From Chelonoidis abingdonii (Eukaryota > Chordata > Testudines > Testudinidae): a stretch of DNA of 64,000 nt. A program made the position numbers and the translations under genes. The stretch spans positions 68,141,502 to 68,205,501 of the forward strand of contig NC_133773.1 in NCBI RefSeq assembly GCF_003597395.2, given 5' to 3'. The notes below the pieces were generated by a model. The model had not been told where the DNA came from and searched no databases. It was given only the letters and a program-made list of their open reading frames with translations. Positions 35,041-47,108 of this stretch are shown in pieces (within the stretch, counting starts at the first letter, position 1; each line of letters starts with the position of its first letter).

Positions 35041-36050
35041 GAGTAAATGTTGCCAGGATTGGGAAACAATGTCAAAATTAAGTTGTTGTCCTTCTCTTGT
35101 ATGAATTATCGTTAACATGAGTGACTGGAGAGTATTGCCTTATTATTTATTTGGAAGAATGACTCATTAAACTCTCAGTATTATCCAAATCGAAACATCT
35201 GTTACAAAGTATGCCACTGACAATTCATGGTAATTTAAAATGCATGTGGCAGTATCTAGATTTGTTGGCCTTCTAGAGTAGCCCAAAATAATACAGAAAA
35301 AAATGTAATTGTATGAAAGCGGAAAGGCTAATTTATGTTAGATTAATGAGTGTCACTAATCTAGCGTATTAAATAGGTGATTGGATTAAATGTATGGACA
35401 TTTCCTTAGTTACCATAAGAGGAATGATCAGGAGCCTGTTGGTTTAGTAATACAGAATTAATATTTTATTTCTTGGAAGACATTTTAATATCGCAAGTAT
35501 AAAATGATTGTTCCTTTTCTATTCATGTGATAGTGGACAGTCTCTTTTACTTGGCATGGCTGTTAGGAAAAGTCTATGCTTGCTCACAACCAATATACAT
35601 CAGAGGAATCCCAAATGGGAACAAGCAGTCAGTGTCCATCCCCTTTGGGAATCCAAAGCAACACAAAGGGACCAGTGCAAGCCAGAGAATCTGATCTGTT
35701 CTTTTCGAAAAGAACTGAATAACTTTAAAGTTGTGTGACTCTTTCCTTCAATTATATGGCAGAACATCCTCTAGCCTCCTGCAGGCATTTGTTTATACAT
35801 AACTTTATATCTTATTCTGTAACAAAAATGTAAGACAGTAAATAACGACAGTGGTAAAGCAGTAAATAGTCATCACCAGGTGCTAGGAGTAGCTGCAGGG
35901 AGAGGAGAAGAAATGAAATACTAAAAATGCATAAAAAGGGTATCCTGATGGAGAATAAAAAAAGCAAGAAAGTGCCTTCTTGATGCATCTCATGAAGGCC
36001 AATGGACTGTGAAGGGGACTGGGATTTAGGATACATGGATTTATTCTTGG
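35041..36050. other. Unique non-coding DNA
   Basis: Nothing recognised. Confidence 0.45.
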
Positions 36051-36054
36051 ATCT

Positions 36055-36200
36055 GCCAGTGCCAGTGGCCAGCTGTGTGGCCTAGGCTAAGTCATTCCAG
36101 CTCTCTTTGTCTTAATTTCTCCATCTGTCTCAATATTTATCCTCATTTGTAAAATGCTTTGAGATATAGGGATGGAGAGTGTTCTATAAAAGCAAAATGT
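36055..36200 (+). repeat. MIR/CORE-SINE-like fragment
   Basis: CAGCTGTGTGGCCTAGGCTA, then TTAATTTCTCCATCTGTCTC, then AAATGCTTTGAGATATAGGG and GTTCTATAAAAGC follow the order of a CORE-SINE body with an L2-like tail. It is old and decayed. Confidence 0.55.
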
Positions 36201-39200
36201 TTTTAAATAGTGAAAGCTGAATGTAACTCCAGAAAAAAGCTTTGCTGATAATAAATACAAAACCGAACTCCATGAAAAATCTGTGATATTGAAACACTGG
36301 AATGTCATTCTTTGGAGTTATCTAAGATCACTCAGAGGATCAAACCTTTACTCGCATGAACAGTCCTTCCTCATATGGGTATTCTTCAGTCAGGAGAACT
36401 CACATGACCACCAAGTTGTAAATAAGTACCTGCAAAATGGATGGGGGAAGACTTCTGCTCCATCTTAGAATTCATAAAGAACAATTAATTTCTGGTTAAC
36501 AAAAATGTGTAGATGTTATTTTTAATTTGTATGTGTGCACGCATAAGAATATAATTTTGTATTATGTATAAACTCTTGGTTGCTAACCAGTTGTGTTCCA
36601 TATCCCATAGTTTCAGTAAAACTTATGAATAAACTTGTTTCCTATTTGCTAGAGAATTGAAAAGCATTATTAATACTTTAAATGGGCATTCCACTGAAAT
36701 GAAAGAAGCATCAATATCTGCCAAACTTGTTCAGCAGCATGAGAGATACAGGGCCATTGGGTGCACCTTATATATTTGGCAACTGTAAAGCAGTTAATTA
36801 ACCTTTTTTTCCCCAAGGGCAACATGTTTCTATCACATCTGAGAATCTTCTATGTGAGCTCTCTCTAGTATCTTCTTCACAGAAAAACATTTGGATTTGT
36901 TGTATTAGATGGATCTCTGTGGCTGAGTTGGGGATGTTCCTGCCTTTGATGGATAAACATGAGGGTTCAAAGTATATTTACTCTGTGTTTTCATTAATCA
37001 CCACCAGCACTCCAAAAAAATTACTTATGTTTGTTTTTTGTGCATGAGAGAGAGATGGATGTGTGCAGCCCTAATCAATCAAACAAGGAAACACATAATT
37101 TAACCAAACACACCCACATTTGTTAAAGAAAGAGTCAGCTGCCTACAGATATGGTATCTTGAAAACCAGCAGAAAGTTAATCTGAGTTAGCTCTGTAAAT
37201 CACTACACTATGGGGCTATATAACCTCTCTTCTAGGTTTCCAGTAGCCACACAGAGCAGCTCTGGGGACAGTGTTAACCAGTTTGCTGCCTGATAGAATT
37301 TACTATTTAAGGGCTGATCCACTGATATTTATGTGAGTAGTCCCTTTGACTCTGACTCAGGGTTGGAAGATCAGGCCCTGTATGGTTAATTCACTTCTAA
37401 CCTGTAGTGGTTGTGGGTTTTTTTGGTTTTTGTTTTTTTTTAAGAGCTGGGACATATTTCCTATATATCTTTCTAGAAACCTAAGATATACTGTTATAGA
37501 ACTTGGCTGTTTCTGGTATATTTTTATATGTTTCATCAGAAGTTTTTTGATATAATACTATTGGCATTAATATAATCTTAACAGAATTTTTGTATGTCTA
37601 ACAACAGTTTATCCAGTCTTTATTATCAGCAAACCAGAGTATAAGGTACCACAAACACAGATAAGATAGATTCCACATGAAACCTTCCCTACAGAATATG
37701 GAGCAGGGTTTGTGTCAGAGAGAGCTGGACGTGGCAGAGTAACTTTGGGCTTCAGTTATTATATGCTGCTGCAGTGGCCTCCTGGTGGCCATCATTACCA
37801 ACGGTAAATCAGGATGTTCTATACTGGAAGCTGGGTCAGTTCCCAACTGGCAGCCCTCTGGCACTCTTGAACTCCTGGTTCTTAGTGTTTCTTTATCCTG
37901 TTTCTCTTTTTGTCAGGGTACAGACCCACAACATATCCTCATGAGGAAATTGCCATTCCACAGTTTTCACCAGCTTGCCAGAAAAGCTCTTTATTTGAAA
38001 AACAAAAGTCACATTTTCCTTTTTGGATAGCTTATTCCTCTCTATTGACTTTTTGTTATCCCTTCAACCCCTCCACAAATCACATCTCAGTTTAAGATGG
38101 CCCTTTCTGTTACACCCATTTTGAAACTGGCTTTTTTAATTCTGCTAGAACTTCCCTTCATAAATAGACCAAGTACAATGGTATCAACCATATACCATGT
38201 AGGATAATTTACATGATGCCTGTATGTGGTTCCTCATAACAAATCCTAGACAAGGGAATGCTAAGGATTTTTGCGGGGCCAGAAGGAGGGGAAGAAAGGC
38301 TTTTAATAACTAAAGATTAAACACAAATGTAGCAATGTACAATAAGGATTTATTGTTCATGTTACTTTTTTTGCATAATGTACCAAGGCAGGTCCTCTTA
38401 GAGCAAATCCTTGTGTCTTGAGGTGGTCCTGCAGGCACCCTGTCCTCATTTCCCCATCATAAAGTTCATCTTTGCTTTTTAGGAATTCCAACAGTGTTCT
38501 CTTGCACTCTCTCTCTCACTCAATCCCATCTGCCTCTTCCTTTCTCCAGCTCCCTATTGCTGTCTGACTTTGTTCCTCTCTCCAGTCCCATTAGAGGGAA
38601 GGTGCAGGTAGACTGGGCCCACTCCCTCTTAGAAGGTCTAAACCTCCTTTGACACATAACTGAGTTTTAGTCTGTTACAAGCACACTAAATGCTACTACT
38701 CTTATTTGCTATATCTTCAATATACATATACTACTGTATCAGTCTTTTGAACTTCAGACCACCTTCCTCTGTCTTCCTGATACTGTGGCAGTGCTTTAAA
38801 CAACAAAAACAAGTCACCCCATTGTTTTAGAGCTTGTAAAAACACAAAGGGCTTACAGCCTGTTTTCTCTGCTTCCCCAGATGTACTGCTCCACTTTTAG
38901 CCTAGCCAAGAGTGCTAGCTGGAATTAAATCAGCTTTGTGGCATCTCTATTTTAAAATGTTTCTTTGATACTTCATTAAGGAGTCCTGAGAGGAGTTAGT
39001 GACCTGGAAAACTGCAATTATTTTGGAGAGATGGACTGAAGTACCTGTTATGTTAAAATACATATAAAACAGTTACTTTTCCATCATTTTAAAATGCTTG
39101 GAGAGGTGATTTAAATAAATCATTTATCAATCATCTTTTCCTACCAGTGAGAGATTTCAATAAGATTATATTATGGTTATTTAAAAAGTCTTGAGAATGA

Positions 39201-40059
39201 TTAATGTTGTTGGATTCTTGTCCAGAATCCTTTAAATAAAAAATAAATTATTCCTCACTTATTGTGTGTTGCATTGGTTAAACTTTTCTGTTCATAAAAA
39301 TGTTTATATTACATCAAGAGTTTAAAAATATACATCACAAGTGCCAGTTATTTTAGTGAGAATAATTACTCATTATTCAGATGTGACTTTATATTTAGAA
39401 ATCTGAGTCACTTTGAAGTGGTAAAACATGTAGCAGAAATGTTGTTCAGCTTATGAAACTGCTTATTTTGCAGCCTTTTAGGTACAATTTAGCCCTGTTT
39501 CTAGTGACTTCAATCAATCAGACATACACCTGTCTTCAAAGCAAGAAATATAAACATTTGCCAAAGCATGAACTTTGACACAGAATTGCATGTCAAACTT
39601 GGGACAGCTGTGCATACTGGCGGCCCTAGCACCTATGCATTTAAGGATCCAACTCTAACAGTCCAGGCTGTGCAGTGGCCCCTGTAGCTAGCATCAGGGC
39701 TATCATTATTCTGCCTGTGCGTGACAGAAAACTTTAATTTATAGAACTGCAGACCCTGGTTCCTTTTTCTGAACACTTAAGTAAAAATAATCAGTTTTTC
39801 TTGTAACAGCTTGTAACCCATGAAAAAGGTGGCAATTCTGAGTCCCGCTATTCTAACTCTGTTTCCCAGCTGTTCTGGTACTAAACCCAGATTATGGTAA
39901 TCTGGCAACTGGTCTGAACACAGCAGATTAGGGTCATTATGTTCGTTTCTGAAATAATGTTTTTGAAGAAAATGTATTGGCAAATGAGCTCTGGGATCAA
40001 GTAGAGTTTACTAGGTATTACCCTTTCCACTATTAATAGCAGAATAGCTGCATGATATT
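36201..40059. other. Mostly unique DNA; possible LTR-like block near 37.7-38.7 kb
   Basis: No gene is recognised. Between about 37,750 and 38,690 the sequence becomes C/T-rich with words such as CAGTGGCCTCCTGGTGGCC. This is reminiscent of reptile LTRs but has no fixed ends. The rest is unique AT-rich DNA. Confidence 0.35.
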
Positions 40060-40128
40060 CATGTTCAAAGTAAAAACAAGGAGTCCTTGTGGAAACTTAG
40101 AGACTAACACATTTATTTGGGCATAAGC

Positions 40129-40156
40129 TTTCATGGGCTATAACTCACTTCATCAG
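40129..40156 (-). ncRNA. Hammerhead-like core, left arm
   Basis: On the minus strand CTGATGA (40,156-40,150) is followed by a hairpin with one mismatch and GAAA (40,132-40,129). It is the inverted partner of the right-arm motif, with the same reservations. Confidence 0.35.
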
Positions 40157-40550
40157 ATGAACAGAGTGAAAAATGCAGTAAGCAGGTATAAATATACAGC
40201 ACATGAAAAGATGGGAGTTGCCTTACCAAGTGGGGGGTCAGTGCTAACGAGGCCAATTCAATCAGGGTGGATGTGGCCTATTCCCAGCAGTTAACAAGAA
40301 GGGGTGAGTATCAAAAGAGGGAAAATTATTTTGTAGTGTCCCAGCCACCTTCTTGTCAACTGTTGGGGATGGGCCACATCCATCATGATTGAAGTGGCCT
40401 CCTTAGCACTACAAAAAGTAATTTCACCTCTGTTGATATTCACCCCTTCTTGTCAACTGTTGGGAATGGCACTGACTCCCCACTTGGTAAGGCAACTCCC
40501 ATCTTTTCACGTGCTGTGTACTTATACTTGACTAGTTTTTTTCACTCCAT

Positions 40551-40578
40551 CTGATGAAGTGGTTTTTAGCCCATGAAA
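40551..40578 (+). ncRNA. Hammerhead-like core, right arm
   Basis: CTGATGA (40,551-40,557), a short hairpin with stem GTGG/CCAT including one G-U pair, and GAAA (40,575-40,578) reproduce the conserved CUGANGA / stem II / GAAA order of hammerhead ribozymes. I could not find stems I and III or a valid cleavage triplet. It is a motif resemblance and probably inactive. Confidence 0.35.
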
Positions 40579-40658
40579 GTTTATGCCCAAATAAATGTGT
40601 TAGTCTCTAAGGTGCCACCTGGACTCCTCAGCTACCCTCTGAAACATGTTCAAAGTAA

Positions 40659-42815
40659 GATTTCTTCCTCATGCAACACTCTTGTATAGGAGAATAAATT
40701 AAGCTATTTTTAAAAAGAAGATGGTGGGCATAGCTATAATTGAAGAGACCGTCTGAGTAGATAAAGAGGTAAATTCTAAACAAAAAACAGTTTGGTCAAA
40801 TTAATTCTGCCTCATCTTGCTATGAGCAAAAGGTTATGACCCTTTAATGAATAAAAATCACCCATTCAATATTGATAACCATTCTCATATCCAAGATTGT
40901 TTTATATTTAGCTTCCTCACTGGGGAAAGAGCTAGTCTTTGTAAAATATTGTTCCCACCTAAATCTAATCTGTATTCTGAGGATCACAGAAGAACATTAA
41001 ATTTATGAAGTCTGTGTTGATCTTTGGAATACAAATCAGGAAACATCATCAGAGTCACATAATCTCAAGAAAACAAACCAATATTGCAAGAAAGAGAGAT
41101 AGAAAGACATCTCCTTGAACAAACTGGTTCTGTGATGACCTAGACCCCAAGGAGATCTTAAGTAAATATCACCTATCTAAATATAGCTCAGACAACTTAG
41201 CCACTGCTAATGAATATATACACAAGCACACATAATTAGAGAGCTATGTTAGAGGTCTTTATTCTAACAATTTGTGTAGTTTTTCTTTAGCAAAACAGTT
41301 AAAATGGTGTATTACGGTGTGCATCTATACACTATTTTTTCTATAGTTTCTTTTTTAATAGATACACCAGTATGAAGTTAGTGGGCCAAATTCTGCTCTT
41401 ACTTATCCCAGTGTAAACCCAGAGTAATTCCTCTGACTAAAATGGAGTTGCCAAATTCCATGTCCCTTTGTCCAAACATAAAAAAAACTATAGCTGCTGA
41501 TCAACAAAGTGTGGCACTATATGGTATATAATCATTGTATGACTTATGTTTTGCCTGTCAGCACATCTCTTCAAAATCTGGTACTTCTGACAAGAGTGTT
41601 ATTGTGTCAAATTTCCCTGTCATTCTAGAGAAGCAGCTTTCAAGTGTGGTCTGTGGAACACTTGTGGTGATCCATTTGTGGCGAGCATGATGTTATGTGG
41701 GAACAAGGAAGATTTGTCAGCAACTCCTGAATTGCACTAAGAAGGAGCTAAAATCCACAATTAAGTTCCTGATATTAATTTTCCGCAAGAACAATTGCTG
41801 CAGTTTCCAGAGAGTAATTTGCATTTGCAAGTGGGAAAGAAAGTGCTCTGAATGATAAACCACCTCCTCCTGTTCACTGAGTTGTTACAGATGGGAAAGG
41901 GAAATGGTTCATGGGACAATTTCCCTATTAAGATGTGGTTCACTACACGAAAAAACCTGAGACTATCTTCAGTGGTAGTGTTATGGGAAATGAGACATTT
42001 TCAGTGTCCACAGCCGCAGACTCTAGTTAAACACCAGTTTGATCAGCCTCATTGATAATTCTCCATCTATAGCAGCTACCATCTGGTATAAAAAAAGCAT
42101 AGTTTTCAAGTGTGGTCATTTCTTGCTGCTGACAGCTCTTCACTCTGTCTCTTTAATTAGGCAGAGAAGCACAGCACATCTGACATATAGTTTTGTGGAC
42201 TACTGGTTGTACATGTTGACAAAGCAGCAATTATTTTAATGTCCAGAAGCAGTTCAGAATATTCATTATTTCACGTCTAGTGGTATCACTCTGATTATAT
42301 CATCATCATCATCAGAGGTTTTAGTGTCCTGAAAGCTCCATACATAAAATGCATGTCGTCTATATGTTCAAATGGTAAGAAAGGATGTAAGGCTAATATA
42401 CCTAGGCGGAGAGCTATTGGGCTTTTTTTTTTTTTAAATGTCCCAAAGGCCAGTTAAAACACATTATAACACAGATGCTCCTAAAAGAGACACTGCAAGG
42501 TGTGTGAGAACTTCTACAACAAAATACAGAGTAATTGGAAAGAAAATGTAGGAAACAAAATAACGTAGAAGACAATAGAATCAGGGAAGCTAAAAATCCA
42601 GTTTATTGCAATGTGCATTAAATGATGCAAAATTATTTTTGCAGATCCTCAGTCAGTGTAAATCACAATGATTTCAATAGAGCTGCATTGATTTATGCCA
42701 GGTGAAGGTCTCATCCTTTAAGTTGTTTGGTTTATATAATATGTTAAGATACACACAAATCTGGGGCTTGAACCTTGGCCCTTAGGTTGAGCCTATGGTC
42801 TGATCCTTTCTGCTC
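40659..42815. other. Mostly unique DNA with two small palindromic repeat fragments
   Basis: GGGCCAAATTCTGCTCTTAC (about 41,390) followed by CCCAGTGTAAACCCAGAGTA, and GTGTAAATCACAATGATTTC (about 42,655), look like pieces of short fold-back repeats common in sauropsids. An (ATC)n run is at 42,298-42,314. No gene is recognised. Confidence 0.4.
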
Positions 42816-43910
42816 TTAGGCCAGGTCTACACTGAGACTTTAAATCGGTTTAATGGCTGATATACCGATTTAACGCTGTACCCGTTCACATGACGTCGTC
42901 ATTAATATCGAGTTAAACGGCTCCTTAAATCGATTTCAGAACTCCTCCCAGACGAGAGGAGTAGCGCTAAATTCGATAGTGATAACTCGGATTAGGGTTC
43001 ATGTGGACGGAAATCGACGTTATTGGCCTCCGGGCGGCATCCCAGAGTGCAGCACTGACCGCTCTGGACAGCAATCTGAACTCGGATGCAGCGGGCAGGT
43101 AAACAGGAAAAGCCCCGCGAACTTTTGAATTACATTTCCTGCTTGCCCAGCGTGGAGCTCTGATCAGCACGGCTGGCGATGCAGTCTGAAATCGAAAAAG
43201 AGCTCCAGCATAGACCGTACGGGAGATACTAGGTCTGATCGCTGTATGGGGAGACAAATCTGTTGTATCCAGCTCCGTTACAGAACACGAAATGCCAAAG
43301 CGTTTGAATAAAAAACTCCAGGATACACAGCGCTGCGTGACAAGCGTAACGGGAAGCCAGAGACTCAAATGGACGCTCATGAAGGGAGGGAGGGGGTACT
43401 GAGGACTCCAGCTATCCCACAGTCCACAGCAGTCTCTGAAAATTATTTGCATTCTTGGCTGAGCTCCCAATGTCTGTAGGTTCAAACACAGTGTCTGGCG
43501 TGGTTCAGGGAACAGCTCCTCAGTTTATTTCCCCCCACCACCACGTGAAAAAAAAAAGGGAAAGATTGCTGTGCTATGGCGTTTGCTCAATGCACTCCGC
43601 GAAAAAGGCGCCAAAGGGTTGTCTGCTGCCTTCACAAAGGGAGGGGTGAGGCTGTACCCAGCACCACCCGGGGCAATGTTTTCTGCCCCATCAGGCACTG
43701 TGCTCTCAACACGGAAGTGGGAACTATGGGATAGCTGAGGAACAGCTACCCACAGTGCACCGCTCCTGAAATCGATGGTAGCTTTGGACCATGGACGCAA
43801 ACAATCGATTTCGTGATCCCACTGTGGACGCGCTAAACCAATTTTATTAGATCTGTTTTGTAATATCGGTTTAAGCTAATTCGAAATAATCGTGCAGTGT
43901 AGACGTACCC
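42816..43910 (-). mobile_element. Young 1,092-bp PIF/Harbinger-like element, copy A
   Basis: The body is 42,819-43,910. It begins GGCCAGGTCTACACTG after TTA (42,816-42,818) and ends CAGTGTAGACGTACCC. The ends are inverted repeats. The right flank is TCT, so the TTA duplication is not intact on that side. It matches copy B at 56,394-57,485 in reverse orientation with about nine mismatches found by eye and equal length. No transposase is encoded, so it was probably mobilised by a relative. Open frames of 172 and 91 codons occur in both copies only because the copies are nearly identical. Confidence 0.85.
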
Positions 43911-44940
43911 TCTGTGTCACAACAACAACAAAAAGGCGGGTAGAAATAGTGGGACACACCTGGAGGGAGACCTCCTTGCTAATCAGTGCCTGCATTGCCA
44001 GCCACAGAGCAGGAGGTTGGAGGGGTTTTTAACTCTTTTGTGGCAGGAAGATGTTTTCTCTAGATAGTTTTTCTGTAGTGCCAGCATCTCCAGCTCTGTA
44101 ATGCTTGTGTGCCACAAGACCACTTTTGCCACATTGCTATTATTCTTCAAAACATGATAGTCAGATTTAAATGTTTTCAATGATCCTTAACAAAAAGAGA
44201 AATCACCGCGATTTAGTATGTACATATCACTTTACACTACACATTCAAAGTCCTGCACTATGGAAAAATGTTTGCACAATACCAGGGCACAGTGTAGCAC
44301 TTGGATTGTGAAATCTTCTGCATGACTAATGTTTGTACTAACTTAACAACTAAAATCATCAGGGTGTTTGCTTATTTTGGTGTGCTGTCCCAGGAGACTA
44401 TCTCCCCTCTTCCCATAACATACAAAATGAATATCAGGGCTAAGGAGAATAAACCCAGCTAGAAGCAATTAGAAATCTGCTGGTATAATACAGTATCCAC
44501 ATAGTAAAAGAGAAAAAAAAAAAGATGGTGGCGACCAATAATTGAGTTACATCCATGCGGCATTTCAGCAGCTAGTTACCCAGATTGCATGCAAATCAAA
44601 ATCAATCAGTTGCCATAGCACCCTAGAGCCATGTTTGCAGTTTAATCTAACAGAGGTTACTGGATGGTAGCCTCAAGGAACAAATATTTAAAATGTTAAC
44701 TGGTAAGAAGTGTTAGTACTTTGTAACCTCATTGTCAGTTTTTTATTGTGTAGAAGTTTTAGTCAGGGATTCAGTAAATCTGTTTTGGAAAAAGATGTAT
44801 CTTTTAAAAAAAATCTGATTTTAGGGGCAAATCAAAGCTTCAGTTAGGGTAGTCACACAGTAGAGTAGAAGGAGGTGTAAACCCAAAGTAGACTCCTGTT
44901 GATTGTGCCTCTGAAAGATAGGCACAATTTAGGGCAAGAT
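43911..44940. other. Unique non-coding DNA
   Basis: Nothing recognised. Confidence 0.45.
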
Positions 44941-44943
44941 TTC

Positions 44944-45436
44944 TAAGGGTATGTCTGAAGATACAGATAGAGACTAGGTACCTTTGAAATTCCTGCTAGG
45001 CACCTATCTGCATCTGTGGATGACTAAATACCTTAAAAAACTGGCCTTTAATGTTTGCAAGGATGCCGAGAGAGTTCACCCACTGGGGGACCTGCCACTT
45101 CCTTTAGAACAGATGTAATCTGCACTTCCCCCTCTGCAGACCCAAAGATATATACAGTGTGGGATATTGGTCAAGTATGGTATATCTCCTCTACAATCAG
45201 AGGTATGACTGCAACCCAGGTAGACATACCTAAGCTAGCTACTCAGGTTCCAATAGCAAAGGCTTCAGTAGGGACTAGCTGCTTGAATATGTACCCAGGT
45301 CCTCGGAGAACACGTACAGCCTATGCTTAAGCCCAGGCTGCTACGGATTCACAGCTGCTGGTACCTGACCTAGTTTGCTTGTCACATCTACATGCACTGC
45401 AATCACACCTCTGACTACAGTGTAGATATGCATTTA
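44944..45436. mobile_element. Probable decayed MITE with GGGTATGTCT-type ends
   Basis: TAAGGGTATGTCTGAAG at the left, and at the right the reverse complement TAAATGCATATCTACACTG, are imperfect inverted repeats of the CTACACT type. Internal words AGGTAGACATACCTAAGCTA and CAGGCTGCTACGGATTCACA fit a turtle MITE as remembered. The TSD is not clear. Confidence 0.4.
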
Positions 45437-45599
45437 GAGCAGTCATTACTGTCAGCTATTCCTTTGGCCTGTTCTCCAGCCTGAGACCCTGTCAAAAGGC
45501 AGATGTTGGTAGGGTTTCTGAGTCCAAGTTTGGCAGTACCATGTAGTGGTGATACTCCAGACTGTCTGTCAGGGGGGTGAGAGTTAATGGACGCTTCAC

Positions 45600-46190
45600 C
45601 TAGCAACTGGATTCAATGGCTGTGTTGCCCAATGGCAAGAGTCCACAGTCATATTGCCCAGTAGCAAGAGAGTCCATGGCTGGGGTAGGGGAACCCAGAT
45701 ATAGTCTACCAGGTTTCAGCCTAGGGCTCAAAAAAACAATAATTCAAAATATGTGGATGAGGGGGCAGGTGCCCCTACACCTGCTCCCTAGGCCACTTCC
45801 TACCCTCGCTTTGGTTCTTCTGTTGGTGCCACTAGTCTGTCTTAGGGTCTCTCTTGGAGTTCTCTCCGGTTACTCTATCTGCAGTGGCTTGTCATCCTCG
45901 GGCCCCACGGCTGAAAGGTCTGCAGCGACTTGACTATAAAGGCCTGGTGCTGTCCTATTGAAGCCTCAGTAGTTTCTCTGCAGGAGGCTGCAACACTCAG
46001 CTGTTCTCCTCCTCTGTCTGCTCAGACTGAGCTGAGCTGCTTCCTTTTGGACTCTGCCTCCACCACAGTGTGTGTACCCAGCAGGGAGCGGCCTCCTGTG
46101 TCCAGAACAATTCCTCAACCCTCACTTCACTACTGTGGGGTTTGTACACCCCATCACAGACCCCTAGATAAGAGCACCTGACATACAACA
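45600..46190 (-). repeat. LTR-like C/T-rich repeat
   Basis: On the minus strand a TGTGATGGGGTGTACAAACC start near 46,158 is followed by a purine-rich region. This recalls a reptile LTR. No TSD, primer-binding site or coding region is visible. Confidence 0.3.
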
Positions 46191-47108
46191 GAACTTATGA
46201 CTCATAGGTCTTATTTTTCATCATCCCTGAAAGAAAAGAATCCATAGCACTTCCAAAATTGCATTACAATAGGGAGCTGACATTAGCTCATGCTGCAATT
46301 TGTTTCTTCAGAGAACAACTACAGGAAGAGATGTTTTTGAATGTGATATAGTCTCTCTCTTGCCCATAAAGTTCAGCAAGCCCACAGGTAAGGCATGGGG
46401 AAACATACACAGGCATTCACATCCTGAATATTTTTATTATCCCATTTCAAAAATTAAAAGAAATTAGTGTAAGGATTGGATATGTTCTTTGTATTTTAAA
46501 GATAGATTATTATTTCTTCCACATTAGCTACACATAAGAAAAGCAAACAGACTGGCCGGAATAAAGACTCTCCCCAACTTTTACTCAACCCTTCATCTAA
46601 GATTGAAACACAATCATTTTCAAAAGACCATTTTATTTTATGCTAGAAGAAAATCCATAAGATGCACAAAAAGATACATTTTTTTTTATGTATACATACA
46701 TAAAGAAACATTTTCATTTTGACTGTTCAGTGTGATCTCAAAGAAAGGTCTAATAAACACAACACATTCAACATGCTTAAAAAGACATCTTTAATCTTAC
46801 ATATGTATTGAGAACTTCTGATTTTCTTATACAGAGAAACCTTCTATTCTCTGGTTACATTTGAATGATCTTTTCATCAAAGTCTGGAAGCGGCAGCCAC
46901 ACTTGATGAAAAGGTACCAACTCTCTCTTTGAAATCATCTATCATTTTTTTCCACTGAGAATGTGTCACAAATTTTCTATACCAGCCAGTACAATCATGG
47001 GGCTCTTGTCTTTTCCACAAGTGTTCAAACTGGCATATCTAGCTGCCACCAGTAAACATGTTACTTGGTCGTTTCATAGTGAGTATATCCTCAAGTGATA
47101 ACCCCAGT
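46191..47108. other. Unique AT-rich DNA
   Basis: Nothing recognised. Confidence 0.45.

Larger units (their letters stand above)
40060..40658. mobile_element. Near-palindromic retroposed element with 14-bp TSD
   Basis: The body is 40,074-40,644 (571 bp). Both flanks carry the same 14 bases, CATGTTCAAAGTAA (40,060-40,073 and 40,645-40,658), of the length left by target-primed reverse transcription. The left arm (AGGAGTCCTTGTGG..., GCATAAGCTTTCATGGGC) is the reverse complement of the right arm (GCCCATGAAAGTTTATGC, ...GGACTCCT), and the inner parts (GGGAGTTGCCTTACCAAGTG against CACTTGGTAAGGCAACTCCC) also pair, so nearly the whole element folds back. No protein is encoded. The arm resembles Penelope-type 3' tails, with a hammerhead-like core in each arm. 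Confidence 0.85.

Noticed and set aside
40551..40578. Complete, active hammerhead ribozyme
   Set aside because: Core boxes and stem II are seen, but stem I, stem III and an allowed cleavage triplet could not be placed, so only a hammerhead-like motif is reported.
42967..43485. 172-codon frame as a possible transposase
   Set aside because: No catalytic DDE pattern, helix-turn-helix or nuclease motif is visible. It runs up to the terminal region of a non-autonomous element.
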